64,000 bases of DNA from NCBI RefSeq assembly GCF_018304825.1, contig NZ_CP072648.1, forward strand, positions 169,501-233,500. The letters are read 5' to 3'. Position 1 is the stretch's first letter. Each line of letters starts with the position of its first letter. Of this stretch, positions 55,908-64,000 are shown piece by piece. The translations under genes were made by a program, and so were the position numbers. The DNA is from Chloracidobacterium validum (GTDB lineage: Bacteria > Acidobacteriota > Blastocatellia > Chloracidobacteriales > Chloracidobacteriaceae). The notes under the pieces were generated by a model, which worked only from the letters and a program-made list of their open reading frames with translations, was not told the DNA's origin and searched no databases.

Positions 55908-56628
55908 AGGCCATAATCTCACAGGTCTGGCTGACCGCCCCCAGGGCATCGCCGGTGATGCCCCCAAGCTGCCGCCGAAAATACCATCCGGCCAGCAACG
56001 TCAGTGTCGCGGCGAGCGCCAGCAACAAACTACCGAGCCGGCCACCGATGCCCAGGACAATCGCGCTGCCGATGAGCGCCGCGCCGAGCACATGTCCACC
56101 GTGGAGAAACATCACGAACCGCCCCTTGCCGCCCTCTGCGCGGGCATAGGGCAGTTGCCAGGCCAACCACACGATGGTCAGGCGGGCCAGGCAAGGCGCG
56201 ACGATGAGCGCCCGGCACAGGGATTCAACCTGCTGAAAGCTTTTGAGCGCCACGAACTGTGCCAGCCCGGCAAGCACCAACGCCAGGACGCCGAACGTCC
56301 CGATATGCGGATCCTTCATGATTGCCAGGCGTTGCTCCCGCGACCAGCCGCCACCGAGCGCATCCACGGTATCGGCCAACCCATCGTAGTGCAGCGCGCC
56401 GGTGACGAGGACACTCGACGCGATGAGCAAGACGGCCAGCGCCTCCGGCGAAAGCAGCGGCCAGAGCGCCAGTGCGCAGCCGGCTTGTCCAAGCCCCAAC
56501 CCGGCTCCAACCAGCGGAAAGCACGCCATGGCCGCCGCCAGCGTCTTTGGATCGGGGTGCGCCCAGGCCGGCACGGGAAGGCGCGTGAGAAACGCCACCG
56601 CCGCCAGAAACAAGCGTAGTCCCATCAT
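55879..56628 (-). CDS. cobS: Adenosylcobinamide-GDP ribazoletransferase (cobalamin synthase)
   Basis: A 249-residue inner-membrane enzyme joining adenosylcobinamide-GDP and alpha-ribazole. Motifs: FLAAVAFLTRLPVP at the start, GALHYDGLADTVDALGGGWSREQRLAIMKDPHIGTFG (the metal-binding D-GxxD region), and several transmembrane segments. A late FRRQLGGITGDALGA segment is also typical. It overlaps mutS2 by 4 bp (ATGA). No other cob gene is nearby. Confidence 0.94.
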   Translation of the reverse strand: MMGLRLFLAAVAFLTRLPVPAWAHPDPKTLAAAMACFPLVGAGLGLGQAGCALALWPLLSPEALAVLLIASSVLVTGALHYDGLADTVDALGGGWSREQRLAIMKDPHIGTFGVLALVLAGLAQFVALKSFQQVESLCRALIVAPCLARLTIVWLAWQLPYARAEGGKGRFVMFLHGGHVLGAALIGSAIVLGIGGRLGSLLLALAATLTLLAGWYFRRQLGGITGDALGAVSQTCEIMAYGVWVTFQP

Positions 56629-59069
56629 GGATGCAAGCTCACGATGGTCGCGCCGTCCCCACCCTGTCGCCGGTCAGCTCGCGCAAACCGCTCGACATGC
56701 GGGTGATGGGTTAGGAACGCTTCTACGGCCTTGCGTAGCGCGCCGGTGCCAATGCCGTGGATGACGCGCACCTCGGTGAGTCCGGCGAGCGTCGCGCGGT
56801 CGAGGTAGCGGTCGAGGGCTTCGGTGGCTTCATCGGTTGTCAGTCCAATCAGGTTGATTTCAGGCGTGACGTGGGCGCTTGGCGCGACATCGTGCATGGC
56901 CACCAGGGTTTGCCGGGCGGGCGGCGCGGCTGGCGTGGCTTTCGACGGCGACGGCGGAAGCTTGCCGAGGGTCGTGGCATGCACCCTGAGCCGTAGCGCG
57001 CCACTGGTCACGGTCACTTCGTCGCCGGAAATGGCCTCGACCTGCCCCAGCGTGCCAAAACTCGTTCGCACGCGGTCCCCCGGACACAGCTCGGAAGCCG
57101 ATGTCACCGGCTGCGCGACAGCCGTCTCCGGGAGCGGCGCGCGACCGGACGACTTGGGCTTTGACGGACGTGATTCGGTCTGGGCTGGGGACACCGCGCG
57201 CTGAAGGTCGGCAGTTGCCGCAGCCAAGTCGCGCATGGCTTCCCGGCGGAGCCGTTCGCGGTTTTCGGTCAGCTCGATTCGTTCCAGCCGGGCCGACAGG
57301 CGCGCCTCGAAATCAGCCGCCAGTTGGCGCGCGCGCGCTTCAAAGTCAGCTTGCCGCGCCGCGTCGCGGGCCGCGAACTCCCGTTCAAGCTGGGCATAGC
57401 GGTGGGCCAGGGCCGCGCGCTCCTCGTCGAGCGCCGCGGCTGCGTCGCGGGCTTCGGTGACCCGCCGTTCGAGTTCGGCCACGTACCGCGCCAGCGCGAC
57501 GTCCCGTTCGCCGAGATATGCCTTGGCTTGCTCAATCAGTGACTCCGGCAACCCAAGCCGCCGGGCGATGACCAGGCCGCTGGAGCTTCCCATCGTGTCG
57601 AGGCAGAGCTGGTAGGTTGGGGTCAGGGTTTCCAGATCGAAGGACACCGCCGCGCTGACGACGCCTGGCGTCGTGTCGGCGTAAATTTTCAGCGCGTTGA
57701 AATGGGTCGTGGCCATGACGTAGGCCCCGCGCCCTCGAAAGTACTCGATGAGTGCCTGCGCCAGCGCCGCGCCTTCGTCCGGGTCGGTTCCCGTGCCGAC
57801 TTCGTCGAGCAGCACCAGCGCCGGCGGCGTCAACGTGGCGGCGATACCCGCCAGCTTGGTGATGTGGGAAGAAAAGGTCGAGAGGTTGGCGGCCAACGAC
57901 TGCTGATCGCCAATGTCGGCGCGGACTTGGGCCAGTGCGGGTAGTTCGGCGGCCTGAGCCGGAACGAGCAACCCCGCTTGCATCATCAGCACGCAGAGGC
58001 CGGCGGTTTTGAGCACGACCGTCTTGCCGCCCGCGTTCGCGCCACTGATGATGAGCGCCCGCCGCGCTTCATCGAGGGTGAAACTCAACGGAACAACCTC
58101 GCGCCCCTGTGCCTGAAGCGCGAGCATGAGCAGCGGATGGCGCGCGGCGACCAAGTGAAAGCGTCCCTGTTCGGAAACGATGGGTTCGACGGCCTGCAAC
58201 CGTTCGGCAAGGCGGGCTTTGGCGGCGACGAAGTCAAGCTCGGCAATGGCTGTGACTAGCCGCGTGATGGCTTCCCGTTGGTCGCGCAGGTAGCCCGAAG
58301 CCGTTTGCAGCAGGCGCGTGACTTCGGCCTCGGCCAGCTCTTGCAGCCGCGTGAGTTCATTGTTGAGCGGGATGGCTTCCAATGGCTCGACAAAAGCTGT
58401 CATGCCACTGCTGGAAAGCCCGTGCACGACGCCTGCGACCTTGCCCCGGTTGTCATCGCGCACCGGGACGACAAACCGGCCGTGGCGCTGGGTGACGATC
58501 TCATCGGAGAACGCGCCTTCCAGGTCGCGCCGTTGCAGCAGGCGTTCGAGCATCCGCCGCAAGCGGGCATGCTGGATGCGTTGTTCGGAGCGCAGCCGCT
58601 GTAGCTCTGGACTGGCGCTTTCGTCGAGCTGTCCATCCGGCGTGACGATGCGGCGTACCCGCGCCAGGGTATCCCGGAGGTCGGGCATGGCGTCGGCGAT
58701 CGCGCCAAGTCGTGGAAACCGCTCACGCTGCGGACGAAGCGTGGCACGAACGTGCAAGCCAGCGTCCAGCGTCCGGGCCAGCGCCTGGAGTTCGTCAACC
58801 GTAAGGGTGGCGTGCTCCGGCTTGAGGCGGTCGAGCAAGGGGCGCACATCGGGCAAGTCGCCAATCCCAAAGCCGCCCTGCTCGGTGAAAAACTGGCGGG
58901 TCTCGGTCGTTAGCCGCAGTCGCCGCCGAATCTCGGCCGGGTTGGCGCTGGGCAAGAGTTCGCTCGCCAACTCACGTCCATAGGGCGTGCGGGCTTCACG
59001 CGCCAGATGGGCGCGGATCGCGTCAAACTCCAGTGTCTCGAAATCAGCAACGAACGTCGGTTCAGGCAT
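56625..59069 (-). CDS. mutS2: Endonuclease MutS2 with Smr domain
   Basis: An 814-residue protein; ATG 59069 (MPEPTFVADFETLEFD) is chosen. The MutS-type ATPase has Walker A ISGANAGGKTVVLKTAG and Walker B LVLLDEVGTGTDPDEGAA. The clamp region includes a long coiled coil (DAAAALDEERAALAHRY). The C-terminal Smr nuclease domain is EINLIGLTTDEATEALDRYLD and VIHGIGTGALRKAVEAFL. In other bacteria it limits recombination and rescues collided ribosomes. Length is normal. Confidence 0.95.
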   Translation of the reverse strand: MPEPTFVADFETLEFDAIRAHLAREARTPYGRELASELLPSANPAEIRRRLRLTTETRQFFTEQGGFGIGDLPDVRPLLDRLKPEHATLTVDELQALARTLDAGLHVRATLRPQRERFPRLGAIADAMPDLRDTLARVRRIVTPDGQLDESASPELQRLRSEQRIQHARLRRMLERLLQRRDLEGAFSDEIVTQRHGRFVVPVRDDNRGKVAGVVHGLSSSGMTAFVEPLEAIPLNNELTRLQELAEAEVTRLLQTASGYLRDQREAITRLVTAIAELDFVAAKARLAERLQAVEPIVSEQGRFHLVAARHPLLMLALQAQGREVVPLSFTLDEARRALIISGANAGGKTVVLKTAGLCVLMMQAGLLVPAQAAELPALAQVRADIGDQQSLAANLSTFSSHITKLAGIAATLTPPALVLLDEVGTGTDPDEGAALAQALIEYFRGRGAYVMATTHFNALKIYADTTPGVVSAAVSFDLETLTPTYQLCLDTMGSSSGLVIARRLGLPESLIEQAKAYLGERDVALARYVAELERRVTEARDAAAALDEERAALAHRYAQLEREFAARDAARQADFEARARQLAADFEARLSARLERIELTENRERLRREAMRDLAAATADLQRAVSPAQTESRPSKPKSSGRAPLPETAVAQPVTSASELCPGDRVRTSFGTLGQVEAISGDEVTVTSGALRLRVHATTLGKLPPSPSKATPAAPPARQTLVAMHDVAPSAHVTPEINLIGLTTDEATEALDRYLDRATLAGLTEVRVIHGIGTGALRKAVEAFLTHHPHVERFARADRRQGGDGATIVSLHP

Positions 59070-59247
59070 CACGGTGAGGTTCTCACGGGCCAGGACTGGC
59101 GGCAATGCGACTTCTGACCAAACCAGGGCCGTCTGTCAACCGTTTGGCGTGAAAGCTGAAGGGACCGGGCGCGCTGCCGCGCGGCGAACACCCACTGGCG
59201 CGCCCAAAGCGGCGCGACCTGCCATGACCGAAACCCAGGAAGCGAAC

Positions 59248-60990
59248 TCAGGCGTTGAGGTAGGTCTCGGCGCAGGCCTCGACGGCGCGGGCCGTATCGA
59301 GCGTCAGCGCCCGTGCCACGAACTGTTCGGCGTCGCGTGCCGACAGTCGGCGCAACGTGGATTTGAAGCCCGGCAAGGCTGCCGGCGAGAGACTGAAGCG
59401 GCGAATTCCGAGTCCCAGAAGAGCAAAGGCGCAGGCCGGTTGAGCTGCCATCTCGCCACACATCGTCAGCGGCTTGTTGGCTGCGCCGGCCGCGGCGACG
59501 ATGACTTTCAAGCTTGCCAGCACGGCCGGATGGAGCGATTGCTGCAAATAACTCACCCGTTCGTTGCCCCGGTCGCTCGCCAGCAGGTATTGGACTAGGT
59601 CATTGCTCCCAATGGAGAGAAAGTCGCTTTCCCGCGCCAACCGGTCAGCAATGAAAACGGCCGCGGGGGTTTCGATCATGGCGCCAAGCTCGATGTGTTT
59701 GGTCGGCAGGCCGACCATGCCGAGCGACGCGAGCGCCTCGTCGAGGAGTTGGCGCGCGGCTTGCAGTTCGCTCAAGCAGGTCACGCGAGGGAGGAGAATT
59801 CGTACCCGCCCAGTTTCGGCTGCGCGGATGATGGCCCGCAGTTGGGTGCGGGCCGTTGCCTGATGAGCAAGCCACCACCGGACGCCATGCAAGCCCAGAG
59901 CCGGATTTGGCTCAACCTCCCGGATGTCACTTGGCAAGGTGTCGCTGCTGAAGTCAAAGGTTCGAATCGTAACGATGTGGTCTGGCGATGCCGCCATGAC
60001 TGCTTGGTACGCGGCGCATTGGGTGTCTTCATCCGGCAGGGCGTCGGCGTCGCTCGGCACGATGAATTCCGAGCGAAACAGCCCAATGCTCTGGGCCCCA
60101 CAGCGTTCGATGCCGGGCAGTTCCGATTGAATTTCGATGTTGGCGAGTAAGTGGCAGGTGACGCCGTCGCGCGTGACGGCCGGCAAGCGGGCCGCGGTCA
60201 GTCCGTCCCGGCGCAGGCGCTGCTCGACCGCGCGGCGGCCAAGGTAAATGGTTTGGGTTGCGCGCCGGGGGTTGAGAATGACCTCGCCCTGCGAGCCATC
60301 CACGATGCAGGGCGTTCCGGGAACGCCATGATCGAGCGCCTCGCGCGCGCCGAAGACGGCCGGAATGCCAAGGCTCCGGGCAATGATGGCCGCATGCGTC
60401 ATCACGCCGCCAGCATCCGTGACAATGCCGCTCAGGTTCGTCGGATCAAGCTCGGCCAGCATGGTCGGGAGCAAGTCCTCCGTAAAGAGGACGGATGGCA
60501 CATCGAGGCTTGGCATCCGCATTGGCTGACCCGATAGAATCCCGATCAAGCGTTGTCCGACATCCCGGATGTCATCCCGCCGCTGACGGAGATAGCCGTC
60601 CTGAACCTTTTCAAAAGAAGCGAGCAAGTCCTCCACGGCCCGTTTGACCGCCCATTCAGCGTTGATCCGGTGGTGGCGGATGTTGTCTTCAATCGCCTGC
60701 GTCAAAACTGCGTCATCGAGCATGAGAATGTAGGGATCGAGCAAGTAGGCCGAACTTTGGCCGGCTTGCTCCCGAAAGTGCTGCTTGACGCTTTCCAGAT
60801 GGCGCCTGGCGCGCTGCATGGCGCGCTTGACGCGCTCGATTTCCAGGGCGACCCGATGTGGTAAGACGTTGATAAAGAGCGGGGGACGATGCTGTGGCAC
60901 AAGCCGCGTGACTTGTCCAAAGCCGACGCCAGGCGCGGCCGGCGATCCCGTAAATTGGAGTTCGGCGTCAGTTAGCGGACTAGAAGACAT
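59248..60990 (-). CDS. ptsI: PTS enzyme I (phosphoenolpyruvate-protein phosphotransferase)
   Basis: A 580-residue cytoplasmic enzyme. The active-site His is in DAGGVMTHAAIIARSLGIPAV (about residue 180). The PEP-binding half has LYIGTN-like SIGSNDLVQYLLASDR, LPRVTCLSELQAARQLL, and the Cys in PLTMCGEMAAQP. ATG 60990 is chosen and overlaps HPr by 11 bp. It passes phosphate from PEP to HPr. Confidence 0.95.
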   Translation of the reverse strand: MSSSPLTDAELQFTGSPAAPGVGFGQVTRLVPQHRPPLFINVLPHRVALEIERVKRAMQRARRHLESVKQHFREQAGQSSAYLLDPYILMLDDAVLTQAIEDNIRHHRINAEWAVKRAVEDLLASFEKVQDGYLRQRRDDIRDVGQRLIGILSGQPMRMPSLDVPSVLFTEDLLPTMLAELDPTNLSGIVTDAGGVMTHAAIIARSLGIPAVFGAREALDHGVPGTPCIVDGSQGEVILNPRRATQTIYLGRRAVEQRLRRDGLTAARLPAVTRDGVTCHLLANIEIQSELPGIERCGAQSIGLFRSEFIVPSDADALPDEDTQCAAYQAVMAASPDHIVTIRTFDFSSDTLPSDIREVEPNPALGLHGVRWWLAHQATARTQLRAIIRAAETGRVRILLPRVTCLSELQAARQLLDEALASLGMVGLPTKHIELGAMIETPAAVFIADRLARESDFLSIGSNDLVQYLLASDRGNERVSYLQQSLHPAVLASLKVIVAAAGAANKPLTMCGEMAAQPACAFALLGLGIRRFSLSPAALPGFKSTLRRLSARDAEQFVARALTLDTARAVEACAETYLNA

Positions 60991-61264
60991 GGGATGACTC
61001 CTGGGTTTCCGTAAACAGCGCCACCACGGCCGCCAGCGCCGCCCGTTCATCTTCCCCTTCGGCGCGGATGACGAGCCGTGTTCCGTGGGACGCGGCCAGG
61101 AACATGACGCTCAGAATGCTACTGGCGTCCACAAACGACAGATCATCCATGCGCCGAATGAGGATGCGGCTTTTGAACTGACTGGCGACTGTCACGAGCC
61201 GGGCTGACGGACGCGCGTGCAGTCCAAGCGGATTGCTGACGGTGACAAGGCATTCGAGGGACAT
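60980..61264 (-). CDS. ptsH: HPr phosphocarrier protein
   Basis: A 94-residue protein. Phosphorylated His is in NPLGLHARPSARLV (about residue 15). The regulatory-Ser region DASSILSVMFLAASHGTRL resembles the KSIMGVMSLA segment of HPrs regulated by HPr kinase. ATG 61264 gives the standard start. It lies between ptsI and the EIIA gene. Confidence 0.93.
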   Translation of the reverse strand: MSLECLVTVSNPLGLHARPSARLVTVASQFKSRILIRRMDDLSFVDASSILSVMFLAASHGTRLVIRAEGEDERAALAAVVALFTETQESSHVF

Positions 61265-61343
61265 TGGGGCGATCCAGACGCGGCCGCAGGTGGGGACGCA
61301 ACGATGCAGGGAATGAAGTGGCAATCAACTGGCGAAGCGGAAC

Positions 61344-61757
61344 CTAGTTGGCCTGTGCCTTGACCAACTCACTCGCCAAGTGGATGTTTTTGCGTCCTTG
61401 TTCGGTGACGCAGCGGGCAATGTCGAGCAGCCCCCAGTCAGAGGGAGAGGTTGCCAGCTTGATCACCATCGGTAAGTTGACGCCGGTGACGATTTCGACC
61501 CGCGTCGCTCCGGTATAGGTCATGACCAAGTTCGTTGGCGTGCCGCCGAAAAGGTCGGTCAGCAGCAGCACTCCGCTGCCTTGGTCGGCTTCTGCAATGG
61601 CGCGTTCAATGACGCCGCGGGCCGTGTCAACGTCATCATGCCAGTCAATGGAAACGGCGCGGACGTGACTGATGTCGCCAACAATCATTTCCGCCGCGTG
61701 AAGCAGCTCGGTGGCGAGTTGTCCGTGGGTAATGATGACACCGCCGACACGGGGCAT
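61344..61757 (-). CDS. PTS EIIA, mannose family
   Basis: A 137-residue protein of the EIIA-Man fold. The phosphorylatable His is in VIITHGQLATELLHAAEMIVG (about residue 11). VLLLTDLFGGTPTNL and VEIVTGVNLPMVIKLA are the other family blocks. Together with HPr and EI it forms a complete phosphorelay upstream half, but no EIIB, C or D is seen, so it probably has a regulatory task. Confidence 0.92.
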   Translation of the reverse strand: MPRVGGVIITHGQLATELLHAAEMIVGDISHVRAVSIDWHDDVDTARGVIERAIAEADQGSGVLLLTDLFGGTPTNLVMTYTGATRVEIVTGVNLPMVIKLATSPSDWGLLDIARCVTEQGRKNIHLASELVKAQAN

Positions 61758-61917
61758 GGCAAAACCATCCTATGTTGTTCAGGAAATATCGCGGCCCGGA
61801 AAATAGCAGCCGGTAAAACCCATGACGCGGGCCACGCTCAGTAACGACGCGCCACGAAGAAGGCTTTATATAGCATAGCTTCACCGCCTTGACGAGTCCG
61901 TTGCCGTGTCGCTGGTT

Positions 61918-64000
61918 TCAAGGCAGGGTTTCTGGCATCGCGCGTAGGGCCTGCGCGGCGCGGTCGTCTGACTGGCGCTCCAGTCCCAGTCGGGCGGCCC
62001 GGCGCACGACTGGGGAGGCGTCACGGATGGCATCCAGTAACAGCGGCAACACATCCGGGTTGCCGTCTTCGCCAAGCCGCTGAAGCAACACGGCCCGGAC
62101 GGCCGCATCACTCCGCGTCACGGCCTGACGCAACAGGTTCCGGCCCGGATCGCCGCACGCCAGCAGCGCGTCGGCTAGCTCGTCCAGGGTGACGGTGAAC
62201 TCACCTGCCTGGCGCGCCAGCAGGGGCGCCAGCGCCGCGACATCGCCAAGTCGTCCAAGGGCTTCGACGGCGGCCGACCGCACCTGCGCGTCGGCATCGG
62301 CCAGCGCCTCACGTAAGACGGTTCGGCTTTCGGGATTGGGTGGCAGCCAACCCAGAACCCGCATGGCGTCCGCGCGCAGCCGGGGCTGCTTTGAGCGGGC
62401 GCGTTTCACGGCACTTTCCCGTGCCGTCTCGCCAAACGTGCCAATCGCGCGCGCCAGCCACCACCGGGCTGAAAAACGGTTTTCGCTGTCCAGTCGCCGC
62501 AAGAGCGCGTCAAGCGTTGGTTGATCCTGGTAAGCTGGCAGTAGCGCGGCCGCCAGGGCGCGCGCGCTGGGATCGGGCGCATCGAGCTGCCGGAGGAGTG
62601 CCTCGCGCGCCGCCTCTGGGGCTAGCTGCTGCAAGACCTCGTAGGCCCCATACCAACCGCGCGGCTCCCGCCGTTCAACCAGCCTCAGCAGCGCATCGGT
62701 TGGTGCGGCAGCCAACTTCAGGAGCGACTGCCGCGCATAAAACCGAACGAGTGCCGAGGCGTCCCGGAGCGCTAGGGCCAGCGCCGGTGGAATGCGTGCA
62801 TCATTGCAATCCCCAAGCGACCGGGCCGCCGCCGCCCTAACCCGCCAGTCCGGGTGCTCCAGCGTCGTCAGCAACGGTGCCATCGCCGCCGTTGACTGTG
62901 TCTTGGCCAGTGCGGTGACGACCTCGCTCACAAGCAGGGCATCCCGCTCACGGAGCAGCGGCAGCAGCGCGGCTGCCGCCCGTTCATCGCCAACCTCACC
63001 CAGCGCGGTCGCTGCTTGCAACCGCAGGGCCGGCTCCCGGTCTTGCAACAGTCCGGCCAGGAACGGCACCGCTTCCGCCCGACGCATTCGCCCCAGCGCT
63101 GCCGCGGCCGCCAACCGCACCACGAGCGGTTCGGTATGCCGGAGGCGGGCCGCCACCGGGTCCAGGGCCGAGGCATGGCCAAGGCGTCCCAAGAGGCGCA
63201 GGGACTCGACGCGCAGCCCGATGTTCGGCGAATCCAGGTTGGCCAGGAGTCGCGCCGGCGTTACCCCAAGGCGCTCCAGCGTGGTTGCCGCCGCCGCCTG
63301 GATGGATGGCGTATCGTCATCGAGCGCCTCAAAAAGCAGTTCGACGGCGCGCGCGTCGCCAAGTTGACCAAAAGCGGCCATGACGGCGTGCTGGGTTGGT
63401 TGGTCGCCGGAAGCAAACAACTGCCGCAGGGTTTCAAAGGCCTTGGCGTCGCCCAACTGTCCCAGCCGAAGCGCCACGTCCACCCGTGCCAGCGGACTGA
63501 GTCCGGGGTCAGCGAGCTGGGCGTTGAGCGCGTCGGTCGTCAGACCGAGTTTTTCCAGTGCTGGCTCGATGGCCGGGACGCGCGCCTGCCGTGCCGCCAA
63601 CAACAAGGGCGCGACCTGATCGCGGTCAAGCGACGCCAGAACCTCCACGTAGGCCGCCCGCGCAGCAGCCGGCGGGTCACCTTTCAGCCGCTCGATGATG
63701 GCTTCCACCGTTTCACGGGTTGGGCGCGCGCGCAGGGTCGCCGTGAAAAAGGGCTGAATTTCGGCATCCAGGAGCGGCAGCGCATCGAGGGTCTCTGCCA
63801 GTGGGGCCTGCGCACCATAGGCCGCCCAGGCCTCGGCTGCCGCCAGCCGGTGCAGCGGCGATGCCGACTGCACCATCGTCAGGAGAACGGCGCTTGCCCG
63901 CGTTTCTGGCACTTGTGCCCAGTCCTGCAAAAGCCGCAACTGCGTTGGCGCATCAAAGCGTGCGAAGTCTTCAATGACGCGCGCGCCAAACGACTGGTCG
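61918..64000 (-). CDS. HEAT-repeat protein, 5'-truncated by the window edge
   Basis: At least 693 residues, open to base 64000, so the N-terminus is missing. It is made of about twenty HEAT/PBS-lyase-like repeats of ~31 residues (e.g. DARAVELLFEALDDDTPSIQAAAATTLERLG; VRSAAVEALGRLGDVAALAPLL). Such solenoids bind proteins. No catalytic motif is present in the visible part. Orientation and 160-bp spacing leave it outside the PTS operon. Confidence 0.85.
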   Translation of the reverse strand, partial: DQSFGARVIEDFARFDAPTQLRLLQDWAQVPETRASAVLLTMVQSASPLHRLAAAEAWAAYGAQAPLAETLDALPLLDAEIQPFFTATLRARPTRETVEAIIERLKGDPPAAARAAYVEVLASLDRDQVAPLLLAARQARVPAIEPALEKLGLTTDALNAQLADPGLSPLARVDVALRLGQLGDAKAFETLRQLFASGDQPTQHAVMAAFGQLGDARAVELLFEALDDDTPSIQAAAATTLERLGVTPARLLANLDSPNIGLRVESLRLLGRLGHASALDPVAARLRHTEPLVVRLAAAAALGRMRRAEAVPFLAGLLQDREPALRLQAATALGEVGDERAAAALLPLLRERDALLVSEVVTALAKTQSTAAMAPLLTTLEHPDWRVRAAAARSLGDCNDARIPPALALALRDASALVRFYARQSLLKLAAAPTDALLRLVERREPRGWYGAYEVLQQLAPEAAREALLRQLDAPDPSARALAAALLPAYQDQPTLDALLRRLDSENRFSARWWLARAIGTFGETARESAVKRARSKQPRLRADAMRVLGWLPPNPESRTVLREALADADAQVRSAAVEALGRLGDVAALAPLLARQAGEFTVTLDELADALLACGDPGRNLLRQAVTRSDAAVRAVLLQRLGEDGNPDVLPLLLDAIRDASPVVRRAARLGLERQSDDRAAQALRAMPETLP

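Noticed and set aside
59961-59975. tRNA T-arm-like ggttcgaatc
   Set aside because: Inside ptsI, with no acceptor or anticodon arms around it.

Overview
This is a 64 kb stretch of a GC-rich bacterial chromosome, densely packed with genes on both strands. It carries housekeeping genes (trpS, hemC, rplU-rpmA-obg, lspA, dnaG, atpC, panC/panD, mutS2, ptsH/ptsI) mixed with large secreted proteases, a Ser/Thr kinase, a PP2C phosphatase and a sigma-54-type activator. No phage, insertion sequence, CRISPR array or rRNA operon is visible. There is one tRNA, tRNA-Gly(CCC). The gene mix (WD40-fused kinase, repeat-rich secreted proteases, a Tes-like radical SAM enzyme, a carotenoid oxygenase) would suit Acidobacteriota, perhaps Blastocatellia such as Chloracidobacterium. 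That placement is an inference from style, not a demonstrated match.

Left third (1-23 kb, mostly + strand): a partial selA, an MFS transporter, trpS, a small membrane methyltransferase, an Rpn/DUF4351 nuclease-like protein with a 12-bp tandem repeat, a minus-strand pair (membrane protein plus SUFU-like protein), a SprT-like metalloprotease, a Trm112-like zinc protein, a cystathionine gamma-synthase/lyase, a PP2C phosphatase, a membrane glycosyltransferase with a methyltransferase, hemC, and two paralogous proline-rich secreted proteins. Then come a secreted zinc metalloprotease (minus strand), rplU-rpmA, a terminator and obg, converging on a minus-strand set (small unknown protein, lspA, HI0933-type flavoprotein).

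Middle (23-42 kb): a 1650-residue subtilase with a P domain, a VOC protein, a kinase-WD40 protein, a 994-residue TPR/AAA+/Fis activator, and divergent from it a second secreted subtilase. The 373-bp region between activator and protease holds a palindrome and a sigma-54-like -24/-12 element, so it looks like a complete regulatory unit. After tRNA-Gly come OsmC, a stand-alone atpC, and a tightly coupled run: Lgt-like protein (lacking residues essential in true Lgt), Tes-like radical SAM enzyme, thioesterase, then an HD-type alarmone hydrolase-like protein and a carotenoid oxygenase. The Lgt-like/radical SAM/thioesterase set is the best candidate for an undescribed system, possibly in membrane-lipid modification.

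Right third (42-64 kb, nearly all minus strand): dnaG with a sigma-70-family factor whose promoter-contacting residues are altered, a PyrK-like protein (+), an ABC ATPase with a DUF4367-like partner, an acyltransferase, panC/panD split by a secreted protein, a LITAF-like zinc protein, a DUF58 protein, a long amphipathic-helix membrane protein, a carboxypeptidase-regulatory-like secreted protein, a lipoprotein, cobS, mutS2, a PTS phosphorelay (EI, HPr, EIIA) without visible permease, and a HEAT-repeat protein running off the right edge.
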